Positions 49,501 through 57,858 are shown, counted from the stretch's first letter. The stretch: 64,000 bases of DNA from Paenibacillus sophorae (GCF_018966525.1 NZ_CP076607.1:2666001-2730000), one strand, 5' to 3'. Numbers and translations: made by a program. Notes: generated by a model from the letters alone, not told the origin.

Positions 49501-52338
49501 AAAGAGTACTTGGCGACGCAACCGGAAGGCACAACGAGCTTGACGTTCGCCTTCAGTGCGGGAGCGCCGCAGACGCTTGCGATTACAGTGAGCGACACGA
49601 CGCCGCAGAACAGCGTGATATCGCCGACGAGCGCGAGCTTTGACAAATACGCGGCATCGGCAGGGTATGCGGATGTGACAACAACACTGACATTGAAGGG
49701 CAATACTCTGAGCGGCATCCAGAACGGCAGCACCGCGCTGATCGCGAACACGGACTACACGGTAAGCGGCAGCACGGTGAAGATCAAGAAAGAATACTTG
49801 GCGGCGCAACCGGAAGGTACAACGAGCCTGACGTTCGCCTTCAGCGCCGGAGCACCGCAGACGCTTGCGATTACAGTGAGCGACACGACGCCGCAGAACA
49901 GCGTGATTTCACCGACGAGTGCGAGCTTCGACAAGTACGCGGCATCGGGTAGCCATGCGGATGTGACAACCACACTGACGCTGAACGGCAATACGCTGAG
50001 TAGTATTGATAATGGCAGCACACCGCTGGTCGCGAACACGGACTACACGGTAAGCGGCAGCACAGTGACGATTAAGAAAGAGTATTTGGCGACGCAATCG
50101 GAAGGCACCACCAGCCTGAAATTTGTCTTCAGCGCAGGAGCGCCGCAGACGCTTGCGATTACAGTGAGCGACACGACGCCGCAGAACAGCGTGATATCGC
50201 CGACGAGCGCGAGCTTTGACAAATACGCGGCATCGGCAGGGTATGCGGATGTGACAACAACACTGACATTGAAGGGCAATACTCTGAGCGGCATCCAGAA
50301 CGGCAGCACCGCGCTGATCGCGAACACGGACTACACGGTAAGCGGCAGCACGGTGAAGATCAAGAAAGAGTACTTGGCGACGCAACCGGAAGGCACGACC
50401 AATCTGACGTTTGCTTTCAGTGCGGGAGCGCCGCAGACGCTCGCGATTACTGTGAGCGACACGACGCCTGTCTCACCAGGAGTCCCTGTGTTGAAATCAG
50501 CTATAGCTGGTAATGCAGAGGTAACTCTCAACTGGAGTCCAGTAAATGATTCAACGGGTTATAAAATTTATCAAAGTGTAACTTCTGGTACCTATGGAGC
50601 AGAAGTGGCTACTGTTCAGAGTTCTGTATATACCTATAACGTAACGGGACTGACTAATGGAAAGACGTATTATTTTGTGGTCAAAGCGACAAATCCGGGA
50701 GGAGACAGCGCCGCTTCCAACCAAGTAAGCGCAACACCGAAGACAGTCCCAGCTTCGCCGACAGACATCATTGCCACAGCAGGCGATGGTCAAGCGACCA
50801 TTACTTTTACGGCTCCTGTAGATAACGGCGGAAGTGCAATTACTGGTTACGAGGTCACTTCTTCGCCAGGCAATATCATAGCGACAGGAACAGCCAGTCC
50901 CATTACAATAACAGGACTGCAGAATGGAACGACTTACACGTTTACGGTAAAAGCAATTAATAACGCTGGCGGCAGTGTTGCATCTGCTGTCTCCAATGCC
51001 GTTACACCGCTGGCACCGTCCAGTGACGGTGGCGGCAGTACACCTATTGAGCCGACTGCTCCAAGCACACCGGAGCCAACGAATACAGGGGTCAATGCGC
51101 TTGTTAATGGCAAGGAGCAGACTGTCGGCACGGAAACAACAACCAAAGTGAATGACCAAACGGTCACGACTGTTGTGATTGATCCGAAAAAGCTTGACGA
51201 CATCCTTGCAGCAGTTGATCAGCATACGGTAATTACGATACCGGTGAATACGAAAGCGGATGTCGTGGTTGGCGAACTGAACGGCCAGATGGTTAAAAAC
51301 ATGGAGCAAAAACAGGCGGTCCTGGAAATCAAAACCGAGAACGCCACCTACACATTACCTGCCCAGCAGATAAATATTAATAATTTATCGGATCAGCTTG
51401 GTAAGACGGTAGCGCTTCAGGATATCAAGGTACAGATCGAAATCGCTGCGCCGACGGCAGACACGGTAAAGACCGTAGAGAACTCGGCGTCCAAAGGCCA
51501 GTTCACGATTGTCGTCCCGCCGCTTAACTTCTCGGTCAGAGGAATCTACGGGGATGCTAAAATTGAAGTGTCCAAATTCAATGCCTATGTGGAACGGACG
51601 CTTGCCATCCCGGATGGTATAGATCCCCAAAAAATCACCACTGGAGTTGTGATTGAACCGGATGGAACCGTCCGCCATGTCCCAACGAAGATCGTTAACG
51701 TTGACGGCAAATACTTCGCACAAGTGAATAGTTTGACGAACAGTACGTACTCCGTTGTCTGGCATCCCCTTGAGTTCAAGGATGTTGCCAAGCATTGGGC
51801 AAAAGATGCGGTGAACGACATGGGTTCACGAATGATCGTCAACGGCAGCGGCAACGACATGTTCAATCCTGATCAAGACATTACTCGTGCGGAGTTTGCG
51901 GCAATCATCATTCGGGGATTGGGACTGAAGCCGGAGGGTAATGCTGCTCCATTTTCGGATGTACAGCAATCGGATTGGTACAACGATGTTATTCAAACAT
52001 CCTATGCCTATAATCTGATTACTGGGTTTGAAGACGGCACCTTCCGTCCGGACGACAAGATTACGAGGGAACAGGCGATGGCAATCATCGCGAAAGCGAT
52101 GACGATTACAGACCTAAAAGCAAAGCTCCCGTCCAAAGAAGCAGGAGAAGTTCTGAGTCCATTCGCAGATGCAAATAAGACTTCCGAGTGGGCGAAGAAT
52201 AGTGCTGCCGACTGCTTGCAAGCAGGAATCATTTCTGGAAGAAACAGCAGCCAACTTTCTCCCAAAGATAACATCACCAGAGCGGAGGTTGCCGCCATTA
52301 TTCAGAGACTTCTACAGAAGTCTGAATTGATTAACTAA
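46573..52338 (+). CDS. giant S-layer-anchored protein with ten X2-type repeats
   Basis: 1921 residues from ATG 46573. Signal peptide ends about 32 (KVYA/ADP). Then a choice-of-anchor L-like domain (about 90-250; FVDDVNYAFMPNGS), a chitobiase-C-like fold (about 257-339; AIYYTTDGSSPTSSSQLYS), ten tandem 96-residue X2/Ig-like repeats (340-1299), two fibronectin III domains (1300-1480), a Thr/Pro linker, a beta-rich region, and three SLH domains (about 1735-1919; WAKDAVNDMGSRMIVNGSG, ITRAEFAAIIIRGLGL). SLH domains bind pyruvylated wall polymer, so it is displayed on the cell surface, perhaps as an adhesin or scaffold. Confidence 0.95.
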   Translation: MKMNRFRKSFSLFGALLLLVSSWLPLNSKVYAADPVNDFTPGTSAQQLVNHLIQGSPISVVPDSETLKGLLKDTSTYSKLDAGTLPDSTRLTLNQGIFINSTGGSGAAYDDQQLQDVLTGANNFSQVTNATALQFQFTVPEGKTSIAVDFIFASQEGYTSDYDVAAVFVDDVNYAFMPNGSILRVNQGANLNNYSSPILSGWNSWSPPQTLVGLLDPNRAVHTLRIAVANTDDDSVPSGIFISNISSGNSTTGGVTTEALAPIANPPGGEVAAGTTVALSTSTGGAAIYYTTDGSSPTSSSQLYSAPIPVSTAMTIKAIAVKAGLSDSAVMSESYTITPQNSVISPTSASFDKYAASAGYADVTTTLTLNGNTLSGIQNGSTALVANTDYTVSGSTVTIKKEYLAAQPEGTTSLTFTFSAGAPQTLAIAVSDTTPQNSLITPTSASFDKYETSAGYADVETTLTLNGNTLSGIQNGSTALVANTDYTVSGSTVTIKKEYLAAQPEGTTSLTFAFSAGAPQTLAITVSDTTPQNSLITPTSASFDKYAASAGYADVTTTLTLKGNTLSSIDNGSTPPVANTDYTVSGSTVTIKKEYLATQPEGTTSLTFAFSAGAPQTLAITVSDTTPQNSVISPTSASFDKYAASAGYADVTTTLTLKGNTLSGIQNGSTALIANTDYTVSGSTVKIKKEYLATQPEGTTSLTFAFSAGAPQTLAITVSDTTPQNSVISPTSASFDKYAASAGYADVTTTLSLNGNTLSSIDNGSTPLVANTDYTVSGSTVTIKKEYLATQSEGTTSLKFVFSAGAPQTLAIAVSDTTPQNSLITPTSASFDKYAASAGYADVTTTLTLKGNTLSGIQNGSTALVANTDYTVSGSTVTIKKEYLATQSEGTTSLTFAFSAGAPQTLAITVNDTTPQNSVISPTSASFDKYAASAGYADVTTTLSLNGNTLSSIDNGSTPPVANTDYTVSGSTVTIKKEYLATQPEGTTSLTFAFSAGAPQTLAITVSDTTPQNSVISPTSASFDKYAASAGYADVTTTLTLKGNTLSGIQNGSTALIANTDYTVSGSTVKIKKEYLAAQPEGTTSLTFAFSAGAPQTLAITVSDTTPQNSVISPTSASFDKYAASGSHADVTTTLTLNGNTLSSIDNGSTPLVANTDYTVSGSTVTIKKEYLATQSEGTTSLKFVFSAGAPQTLAITVSDTTPQNSVISPTSASFDKYAASAGYADVTTTLTLKGNTLSGIQNGSTALIANTDYTVSGSTVKIKKEYLATQPEGTTNLTFAFSAGAPQTLAITVSDTTPVSPGVPVLKSAIAGNAEVTLNWSPVNDSTGYKIYQSVTSGTYGAEVATVQSSVYTYNVTGLTNGKTYYFVVKATNPGGDSAASNQVSATPKTVPASPTDIIATAGDGQATITFTAPVDNGGSAITGYEVTSSPGNIIATGTASPITITGLQNGTTYTFTVKAINNAGGSVASAVSNAVTPLAPSSDGGGSTPIEPTAPSTPEPTNTGVNALVNGKEQTVGTETTTKVNDQTVTTVVIDPKKLDDILAAVDQHTVITIPVNTKADVVVGELNGQMVKNMEQKQAVLEIKTENATYTLPAQQININNLSDQLGKTVALQDIKVQIEIAAPTADTVKTVENSASKGQFTIVVPPLNFSVRGIYGDAKIEVSKFNAYVERTLAIPDGIDPQKITTGVVIEPDGTVRHVPTKIVNVDGKYFAQVNSLTNSTYSVVWHPLEFKDVAKHWAKDAVNDMGSRMIVNGSGNDMFNPDQDITRAEFAAIIIRGLGLKPEGNAAPFSDVQQSDWYNDVIQTSYAYNLITGFEDGTFRPDDKITREQAMAIIAKAMTITDLKAKLPSKEAGEVLSPFADANKTSEWAKNSAADCLQAGIISGRNSSQLSPKDNITRAEVAAIIQRLLQKSELIN
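47590..50469 (+). repeat. ten tandem 288-bp repeats inside the surface protein gene
   Basis: Each unit starts with CAGAACAGC and encodes about 96 residues (NSVISPTSASFDKY ... FSAGAPQTLAI.VSDTTP). Units at 47590, 47878, 48166, 48454, 48742, 49030, 49318, 49606, 49894, 50182. From unit 3 on, IDNGSTP-type and IQNGSTA-type units alternate; units 4, 8 and 10 are almost identical in DNA, as are the first halves of units 5 and 7. Confidence 0.97.
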
Positions 52339-52351
52339 CATATGTTATATA

Positions 52352-52405
52352 AAAGAGTTATTCTCCAAGTAATAGAAGATGCTTGGAGGATAACTCTTTC
52401 TTTTT
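52352..52405 (+). terminator. intrinsic terminator after the surface protein gene
   Basis: A long stem (AAAGAGTTATTCTCCAAG with CTTGGAGGATAACTCTTT, one mismatch), 12-nt loop, then CTTTTT. Confidence 0.9.
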
Positions 52406-52544
52406 GTATTTGCCGACTGCCCTTGATAAGAGCGTTGGACAGGCAACTATAGGAGCCCAATTAATTACCTAGCTATCAGTTTTCATACGGATTCGGCTAT
52501 AATATTTCTTAGTTACTACAATAAGAGGGTATGGAGGCTCATTC

Positions 52545-53228
52545 ATGAACATGAATTCGAAGAACAGCGTAATTACAAAATTAAATATTAATAAATATCC
52601 TTCGAAACTGATTTTTAATAAACCTGAAGATGTTTCCGATTTTAATGAATTGGACTTTGATTCTGCCTTCAAAAAAGAGAAATATGATTTGATTTTTATC
52701 TTTATTTTTAATCTTGAGCAATTTAGCAGCCACTTGCAGTACGTCATTGAAAACCAAGCCTTAAATGATGACGGATATTTGTACTTCGCTTATCCCAAGA
52801 AAAATAATCCGAAGTACAAAGAATACATAGACCGTGATAGCTTTATGGTTCATATCCCCGTAGACGAGGAAGGGTATGTAAAGAACAGCCGTTTGAAATT
52901 TTCAAGGATGGTCAGTCTGGATGAGGTGTTCACAGTCGTCGGCCTGAAGTCGCAAGCTCCAAAAATGAAGAAAACTGTCAGCACCAAGAGCAGTCAATGC
53001 GTTGACGATTATATCGAATCCATTTCGGACATTCAGAATTATTTGGAAAACGATAAGGATATTTTGGATCTATACAATCAATTAACCTTTGGTTACCAGA
53101 AGGATTGGGCTCGTTATGTTTACAGCGCAAAAAGAAGTGAGACTCAGGAGAAACGATTATCCGAAATGAAGGATATTTTGACCCAAGGCTATAAGTCAAT
53201 CGATTTGTATAGAAGAAGAGTACAGTAG
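52545..53228 (+). CDS. DUF3052-like / YdeI-like two-domain protein
   Basis: 227 residues, cytoplasmic. The N-terminal part (about 10-125) resembles DUF3052 (YDLIFIFIFNLEQFSSHL, ALNDDGYLYFAYPKKN, SLDEVFTVVGLK). The C-terminal 65 residues match the YdeI/OmpD-associated helical tail (YQKDWARYVYSAKRSETQEK, RLSEMKDILTQGYK). The role is unknown; YdeI relatives are linked to peptide or bacteriocin tolerance. The gene is clearly more AT-rich than its neighbours. GGAGG precedes the ATG. Confidence 0.7.
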   Translation: MNMNSKNSVITKLNINKYPSKLIFNKPEDVSDFNELDFDSAFKKEKYDLIFIFIFNLEQFSSHLQYVIENQALNDDGYLYFAYPKKNNPKYKEYIDRDSFMVHIPVDEEGYVKNSRLKFSRMVSLDEVFTVVGLKSQAPKMKKTVSTKSSQCVDDYIESISDIQNYLENDKDILDLYNQLTFGYQKDWARYVYSAKRSETQEKRLSEMKDILTQGYKSIDLYRRRVQ

Positions 53229-53343
53229 GATTGAATTCATTAAAAAATTTAAATATTGACAATCGGCTGGCGCACAACTAATATGTGAAATAACATAAAT
53301 ACCGAGTGGAATAGTTGATATTGTTTCGCTGACCAGACTACTG

Positions 53344-53373
53344 GAGGTTTGATTTCAAATCAGGCCTCTTTTT
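53344..53373 (+). terminator. intrinsic terminator
   Basis: GAGGTTTGAT-TTCAA-ATCAGGCCTC: a 10-bp stem with two G-T pairs, followed by TTTTT. It lies between the YdeI-like gene and the methyltransferase gene. Confidence 0.75.
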
Positions 53374-53426
53374 GCGTTCCGGGAAAGTAGGCTAATTATC
53401 TTGATCCGAAAGGAAACGATGAAATC

Positions 53427-54260
53427 ATGACTGTGCATTTTACGTTTGATAGCGAGGATCTTGCAAAAGCTTATGACGAAATCAGCAATTCACAATTTAA
53501 CAATGGAACGCTGCTGGTTGAGAGGCTGGGTGTTAAGCCCGGGCAATCGATTCTTGACATCGGAAGCGGCACCGGCCGTTTGGGCCGTCACATCTGCGAA
53601 ATTATCGGGGATACCGGAAGTTTTCTGGGCATCGACCCTCTGGAAGAACGCGTAAAAATCGCCAATGACAAGAAGCAGCAGGCCAATGCCGCATACAAGA
53701 TCGGTGTGGCCGAGGATCTTGGTTTCATTCCAGACAGCAGTATCGACATCATTTATCTGAACGCCGTTTTTCACTGGGTAATTGACAAAGAAAAAGCGCT
53801 GCAGGAAATTTACCGGGTGCTTAAACCCGGTGGAAAGGTCGGTTTTGCCACCGGAGCCAGAGAATTGAACAGCATAACCGGACTTAACCGTATTACCAAC
53901 AGTGTCCTGTCTGGGGGCTTGTACAAGCAGGCGGTGAATTTTGCGAACAGCACACAGAATCTTCATGGACTGACGACTACCAGCCTCGTTCAATTGCTCG
54001 CGAACAACGGGTTAAAAGTCAGGGACGTGCAAATTAAGGAGGTCGAGCGCAAATACCGCTCCGCTCAGGAGATCACCCGCTTTATCGAGGCCAGTTCCTT
54101 CGGCAACTATTTAAACCATGTTCCAGACTCGCTTCGTCCCCAGGCCAAGGTTGATATTGAAGCAGAACTGGATAAGCATCGCAGCGGAGACGGATCGCTC
54201 AAATTCAGCAACTATACGATTTTTGCCATTGCCCAAAAAAGTCTGTCATCAGCGGCCTGA
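53427..54260 (+). CDS. class I SAM-dependent methyltransferase
   Basis: 277 residues. Rossmann methyltransferase with motif I ILDIGSGTGRLGRHI, acidic residue in FLGIDPLEERVKIA, and IYLNAVFHWVIDKEKALQEI, YRVLKPGGKVGFATG further on. This resembles the UbiE/trans-aconitate branch (methyltransf_11/25). The substrate is unknown. GGAAACGATG lies before the ATG. The PPOX gene downstream may share the transcript. Confidence 0.9.
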   Translation: MTVHFTFDSEDLAKAYDEISNSQFNNGTLLVERLGVKPGQSILDIGSGTGRLGRHICEIIGDTGSFLGIDPLEERVKIANDKKQQANAAYKIGVAEDLGFIPDSSIDIIYLNAVFHWVIDKEKALQEIYRVLKPGGKVGFATGARELNSITGLNRITNSVLSGGLYKQAVNFANSTQNLHGLTTTSLVQLLANNGLKVRDVQIKEVERKYRSAQEITRFIEASSFGNYLNHVPDSLRPQAKVDIEAELDKHRSGDGSLKFSNYTIFAIAQKSLSSAA

Positions 54261-54347
54261 TGCTATCATTCCGGCAGAAGTCAGTTGGGCCGTTTGCGTA
54301 CGGTACAGCATATCTGAATATCACAATATCACAAGGAGTGAATGATA

Positions 54348-54806
54348 ATGAGTGAAGAAGTAAGAAACCAAATTGTGAAATATTTAAATGATACCCGCTT
54401 TGTTGTATTGGCGACGGTTAACAACGATCAATCGCCCGTTTTGAGAAGTTTGGGTTCATTTGTCGCCGACGGGTACACGATTTATTTTTCAACACAGAAG
54501 AACAGCAAGAAGGTCGAGCAGATTCAGGAGAATCCGAAGATCGTCCTTTTCTTCCAGCATGAGAATCAGGAATTATCAAGTTTTGTAAATGTTTCTGTAC
54601 ACGGGACAGCCGAGGCGATTACCGAACCGGCCGAGATCGACCGGGCGATTCAGCGGCTGAGCAGCCGCAATCCCCGCTTTAAAGAGAGAGTGGAGAAAGG
54701 TGAGCTGCAGGATACAGCGCTCTATAAGGTGGACGCCCGGGAACTGAAGGTGCTGGATTTCTCCAAGGGAAGCGGAGCGGCCGCCGTCGAAGTCATCGCG
54801 GTATAA
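54348..54806 (+). CDS. pyridoxamine 5'-phosphate oxidase family protein
   Basis: 152 residues from ATG 54348 (AGGAG 9 nt upstream; ATG 54342 is too close). Split-barrel flavin-binding fold: DTRFVVLATVNNDQSPVLRS, DGYTIYFSTQKNSKKVEQIQ, NPKIVLFFQHEN and VNVSVHGTAEAI. A second PPOX-class protein of the window, unlike the one at 3770 in sequence. Substrate unknown. Confidence 0.87.
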   Translation: MSEEVRNQIVKYLNDTRFVVLATVNNDQSPVLRSLGSFVADGYTIYFSTQKNSKKVEQIQENPKIVLFFQHENQELSSFVNVSVHGTAEAITEPAEIDRAIQRLSSRNPRFKERVEKGELQDTALYKVDARELKVLDFSKGSGAAAVEVIAV

Positions 54807-54835
54807 TCGATACTATATGAAACGGAGGCCAGTAT

Positions 54836-54991
54836 ATGGCGAAACATAAGACAGAAGGAAGCTCGTTAAGAATTGGAGTGCTCAGCGCCCATGATCTGGA
54901 GCTTGCGATATACGATGTGGTGCTGGCTTTATCTGTCGTTCATCACGACGCCGGAGTCCTGCACGGCAGCCCGCAGTCGTTTCATCCGTGA
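54836..54991 (+). CDS. short hypothetical protein, possibly a gene remnant
   Basis: A 51-residue frame from ATG 54836 with GGAGG 8 nt upstream, ending at TGA 54991. It begins MAKHKTEGSSLRIGVLSAHD and contains a hydrophobic amphipathic stretch. The good ribosome site suggests translation, but the abrupt end suggests the start of a longer, lost gene. Family not recognised. Confidence 0.4.
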   Translation: MAKHKTEGSSLRIGVLSAHDLELAIYDVVLALSVVHHDAGVLHGSPQSFHP

Positions 54992-55035
54992 TGAACTGCC
55001 GCCTCATATAACTTAAGATTCACCCGGGAGAAGTG

Positions 55036-55070
55036 CCTGTCCGCAGATATCGCGGATGGGTTTTTTCGTA
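55036..55070 (+). terminator. intrinsic terminator
   Basis: CCTGTCCGC-AGATATC-GCGGATGGG: 9-bp stem with G-T pairs, followed by six T. Confidence 0.8.
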
Positions 55071-55117
55071 TGAAGAGGGGCAGGCATAGGGGGACTGAAA
55101 TTTTTTCCTTTAAATTC

Positions 55118-55146
55118 TTTACCGATCGTTCTCAATATGTTATGAT
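55118..55146 (+). promoter_or_regulatory. autoregulated promoter of the TetR gene
   Basis: TTTACC (55118-55123), 17 nt, TATGAT (55141-55146). The spacer holds GATCGTTCTCAA (55124-55135), which recurs exactly before the MFS gene. Confidence 0.75.
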
Positions 55147-55176
55147 GTTTTTGCAAGGAGGCAGGGGTGAAGAAAT

Positions 55177-55752
55177 ATGGCTAGAAGCAAAGAGTTTGAT
55201 ATTGATACCGTATTACGAAAAGCGATGCACTTGTTTTGGAGTCAAGGGTATGAGAAAACCTCTATGAAAGATCTAGTGGAAACGATGGGTGTCCATAAAC
55301 GAAGCATGTATGATACGTTCGGAGACAAGCATGCTTTATTTATGAAAGCAATGGAGCATTACAATGAGTCGGTGGGAGCTTCGCTCGACGCCCGTATTCA
55401 GGATCAAACATCCGTGAAACAGGCGATCCGTTCTATTTTCGAAATGGCAATTAGCGTGGGGGATGTTCGGCCTCCAGGGTGCTTGGTTGTCAATACAGCG
55501 TGTGAGCTTGCCTTGCTGGACCCGGAAGCAGCGGCTAAAGTCAATGAGCATTTTGCCAAAACGGAGAGCCTTCTTTGCGAGCTAATAACGCACGGTCAAG
55601 ACACAGGAGAAATTTCCGGACAGTACGACGCCGTGAAACTTTCCCAATATCTATTCAACTCGTTGACAGGCTTGCGGGTATTAGTGAAAACAACGAATGA
55701 CAAACAGAAGCTGGAAAGCATAATTGACATGACGCTGGCCATATTGGACTAA
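55177..55752 (+). CDS. TetR family transcriptional regulator
   Basis: 191 residues. N-terminal domain ARSKEFDIDTVLRKAMHLFW with helix-turn-helix KTSMKDLVETMGVHKRSMYD and TFGDKHALFMKAM; the C-terminal helical domain (GCLVVNTACELALLDPEAAA) is typical of the AcrR/YezE-like group. GGAGG precedes the ATG. The repeated GATCGTTCTCAA sites in its own promoter and in that of the MFS gene indicate that it represses both. Confidence 0.93.
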   Translation: MARSKEFDIDTVLRKAMHLFWSQGYEKTSMKDLVETMGVHKRSMYDTFGDKHALFMKAMEHYNESVGASLDARIQDQTSVKQAIRSIFEMAISVGDVRPPGCLVVNTACELALLDPEAAAKVNEHFAKTESLLCELITHGQDTGEISGQYDAVKLSQYLFNSLTGLRVLVKTTNDKQKLESIIDMTLAILD

Positions 55753-55788
55753 AATTTTTTTTAAGCTTATAAGAATGATCGTTCTCAA
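55744..55788 (+). promoter_or_regulatory. promoter and TetR operator of the MFS operon
   Basis: TTGGAC (55744-55749), 18 nt, TATAAG (55768-55773), then the near-palindrome TAAGAATGATCGTTCTCA (55770-55787) across the expected start site. Its right half is identical to the site in the TetR promoter. Confidence 0.72.
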
Positions 55789-55837
55789 AAGATGGGGCAC
55801 TGTTGATCGTCATATTAACCATACAGGAGGTATTTTT

Positions 55838-57208
55838 ATGGAAGCCATATCTGATATAGAGATACTCAATACAAGAGAAAAATCGTTTAATGAGAAATTA
55901 ATCGTCCCCTTTTGGAGTTTGGCCGCGATGCTCGTGGTCATGAATACGACGATGTTTAATGTGGCTCTCCCCAGAGTAGCTCATGAATTTTCGTTGACGC
56001 CAACGGTTGCTTCATGGATTGTAACCGCATATTCCATTATTTTTGGGATAGCAACCATTACTTACAGCCGGCTGACCGATTTTTTACCGATCCGTAAAAT
56101 GGTTCTGTTCGGCGCCTTTTTACTGGTGCTTTCCTCATTGCTCGGATACTTCGCCCATACCTTTATTCTATTGATGGTTGCCCGGATTTTTCAGGCGATA
56201 GGGGCTGCGGCTTTTCCTGGGCTAGGTTATGTGCTGTTCTCCAGGTATATCCCGCAAGAACGAAGAGGCAGCGCCATGTCCTTCATTGCTTCAGGCACAT
56301 CACTTGGATTCGGATTGGGACCGGTGGTCGGGGGAGCCCTGACACAGTATCTCGGATGGAACTTCCTTTTTGTCATGACAGCCGCAGTTTTGTTTATCGT
56401 TCCAGTTTTTAACAGACATGTGCCTATGGAAGAGAAAAAGTCCGTCCAATTTGATATCGTCGGAAGCCTGCTGGTGGCGGCCTCGATTACGGGTTTTTTA
56501 CTGTTTGTTACGACTTTCGCTCCTTGGCCGCTTCTTATTAGTCTAATTACGATGGGGCTGTTGTGGTGGCATATCAATCGAATCCGTTCGCCGTTTATCC
56601 ATCCGGATTTACTTCGCCAGAAAGGTTTCACACAGCTGCTATCGGTCAGTTTCACCGCGTATTTCATCAATTTCGCCACGCTGTTCGGTATGCCGATTCT
56701 GCTGGCTCAAGTCTTTCACCGGAGTCCGATGGAAATAGGATTGATTATTTTCCCGGGTGCGATTGTTACTGCGTTCGCTTCAAGAAAAATAGGAAAAATC
56801 ATCGATCGGTTCGGAAACGGCATCGTCTCCAGATGGGGGGCAGGTTTTCTATTGCTTTCCGTCGTCCTGTTTGCAACTGTAGCAAGTCTTTCCATCTACG
56901 GTGTTCTCATCAGTTATTTTTTTATGAGTCTCGGATTTTCCAGTCTTACCGCCAGTAATTCCAATGAAATATCGCAGTATCTTTCGATAGAACACATGGG
57001 GGCGGGTATGGGGATGAATCAACTGGGCGGCTTCTTCGGAGGCGCGTTCGGGGTAGGCATTACGGGGATGCTGATTGTGCTGCAAAAGGGCATGGAGATG
57101 GCAAACGTGTTTCAAAACATTTATCTCGGACTTTGCGTGCTGCCCCTTATTTCCCTGTACTTGCTCCATAAATATGCGCAACGAGATCGAGGGTTAATGA
57201 AATCATAA
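55838..57208 (+). CDS. MFS transporter (drug-efflux type)
   Basis: 456 residues from ATG 55838 (AGGAGG upstream). About 12 to 14 membrane helices. Motifs of drug:H+ antiporters: FNVALPRVAHEFSLTPTVAS near TM1-2, the loop YSRLTDFLPIRKMVLFGAFL (motif A variant), and GLGPVVGGALTQYLGWNFLF (motif C). Preceded by the TetR operator and followed by isochorismatase and aldo-keto reductase genes. The likely role is export of a toxic compound that also induces the operon. Confidence 0.92.
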   Translation: MEAISDIEILNTREKSFNEKLIVPFWSLAAMLVVMNTTMFNVALPRVAHEFSLTPTVASWIVTAYSIIFGIATITYSRLTDFLPIRKMVLFGAFLLVLSSLLGYFAHTFILLMVARIFQAIGAAAFPGLGYVLFSRYIPQERRGSAMSFIASGTSLGFGLGPVVGGALTQYLGWNFLFVMTAAVLFIVPVFNRHVPMEEKKSVQFDIVGSLLVAASITGFLLFVTTFAPWPLLISLITMGLLWWHINRIRSPFIHPDLLRQKGFTQLLSVSFTAYFINFATLFGMPILLAQVFHRSPMEIGLIIFPGAIVTAFASRKIGKIIDRFGNGIVSRWGAGFLLLSVVLFATVASLSIYGVLISYFFMSLGFSSLTASNSNEISQYLSIEHMGAGMGMNQLGGFFGGAFGVGITGMLIVLQKGMEMANVFQNIYLGLCVLPLISLYLLHKYAQRDRGLMKS

Positions 57209-57230
57209 ACATAAATTAGGAGTGTTTAAA

Positions 57231-57857
57231 ATGACGGACAAAAAATATGATAGCACGAATACAGGACTTCTTCTGGTGGACCCGTATAATGACTTCCTGG
57301 CTTCCGAAGGCAAGCTCTACCCCTATGCCAAAGAAGTGGCGGAATCCGTGAACATGCTGGAGCATCTGAAAGAAATCGTAGACGCAGTCCGCAAGTCGGG
57401 CATTCAGGTGTTTTTCGTACCGCATCACCGCTTTGAACCGGGAGATTTTTCAACATGGAAATATCCGACGCCTTATCAGCTCGCTTCAGCCAAAGCACAG
57501 CCTTTTGCCAAAGGCACCTGGGGAGGCGAGTTTCACCCCGATTTCCAGCCGCAGGAAGGCGACATTATCATCAAAGAGCATTGGTCTCAAAGCGGCTTTG
57601 CGAACACGGACCTGGATCATCAGCTTAAAATGCATGGCGTTAGCAAAATTATCATCATTGGTATGCTGGCGAATACATGCATTGAATCAACCGCAAGATT
57701 TGGAATGGAACTCGGCTACCATGTCACTCTTGTTAAGGATGCGACAGCGGCCTTTAGCCGGGAGGCGATGCATGCGGCGCATGAGATCAACGGTCCGACT
57801 ATCGTCCATGAAATTTTTACCACAGAAGAACTGATTAAAGCCTTGGAAGGTAATTGA
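57231..57857 (+). CDS. isochorismatase-like cysteine hydrolase
   Basis: 208 residues from ATG 57231 (AGGAG 9 nt upstream). Catalytic triad seen: Asp17 in LLLVDPYNDFL, Lys115 in DIIIKEHWSQSGF, Cys150 in IGMLANTCIESTAR, with the cis-peptide region before the Cys. Relatives hydrolyse amides or enol ethers. The second gene of the TetR-controlled operon; the gap to the next gene is 1 nt. Confidence 0.93.
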   Translation: MTDKKYDSTNTGLLLVDPYNDFLASEGKLYPYAKEVAESVNMLEHLKEIVDAVRKSGIQVFFVPHHRFEPGDFSTWKYPTPYQLASAKAQPFAKGTWGGEFHPDFQPQEGDIIIKEHWSQSGFANTDLDHQLKMHGVSKIIIIGMLANTCIESTARFGMELGYHVTLVKDATAAFSREAMHAAHEINGPTIVHEIFTTEELIKALEGN

Positions 57858-57858
57858 T

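Noticed and set aside
47929..49809. 626-codon open frame on the minus strand inside the surface protein gene
   Set aside because: It is antisense to the 288-bp repeats; the repeat period is a multiple of three, so one stop-free unit makes the whole antisense frame open. Composition (Arg/Cys/Val-rich) is not protein-like.
47590..50469. CRISPR-like regular repeats
   Set aside because: Units are 288 bp, contiguous without spacers, in frame, and encode Ig-like domains.
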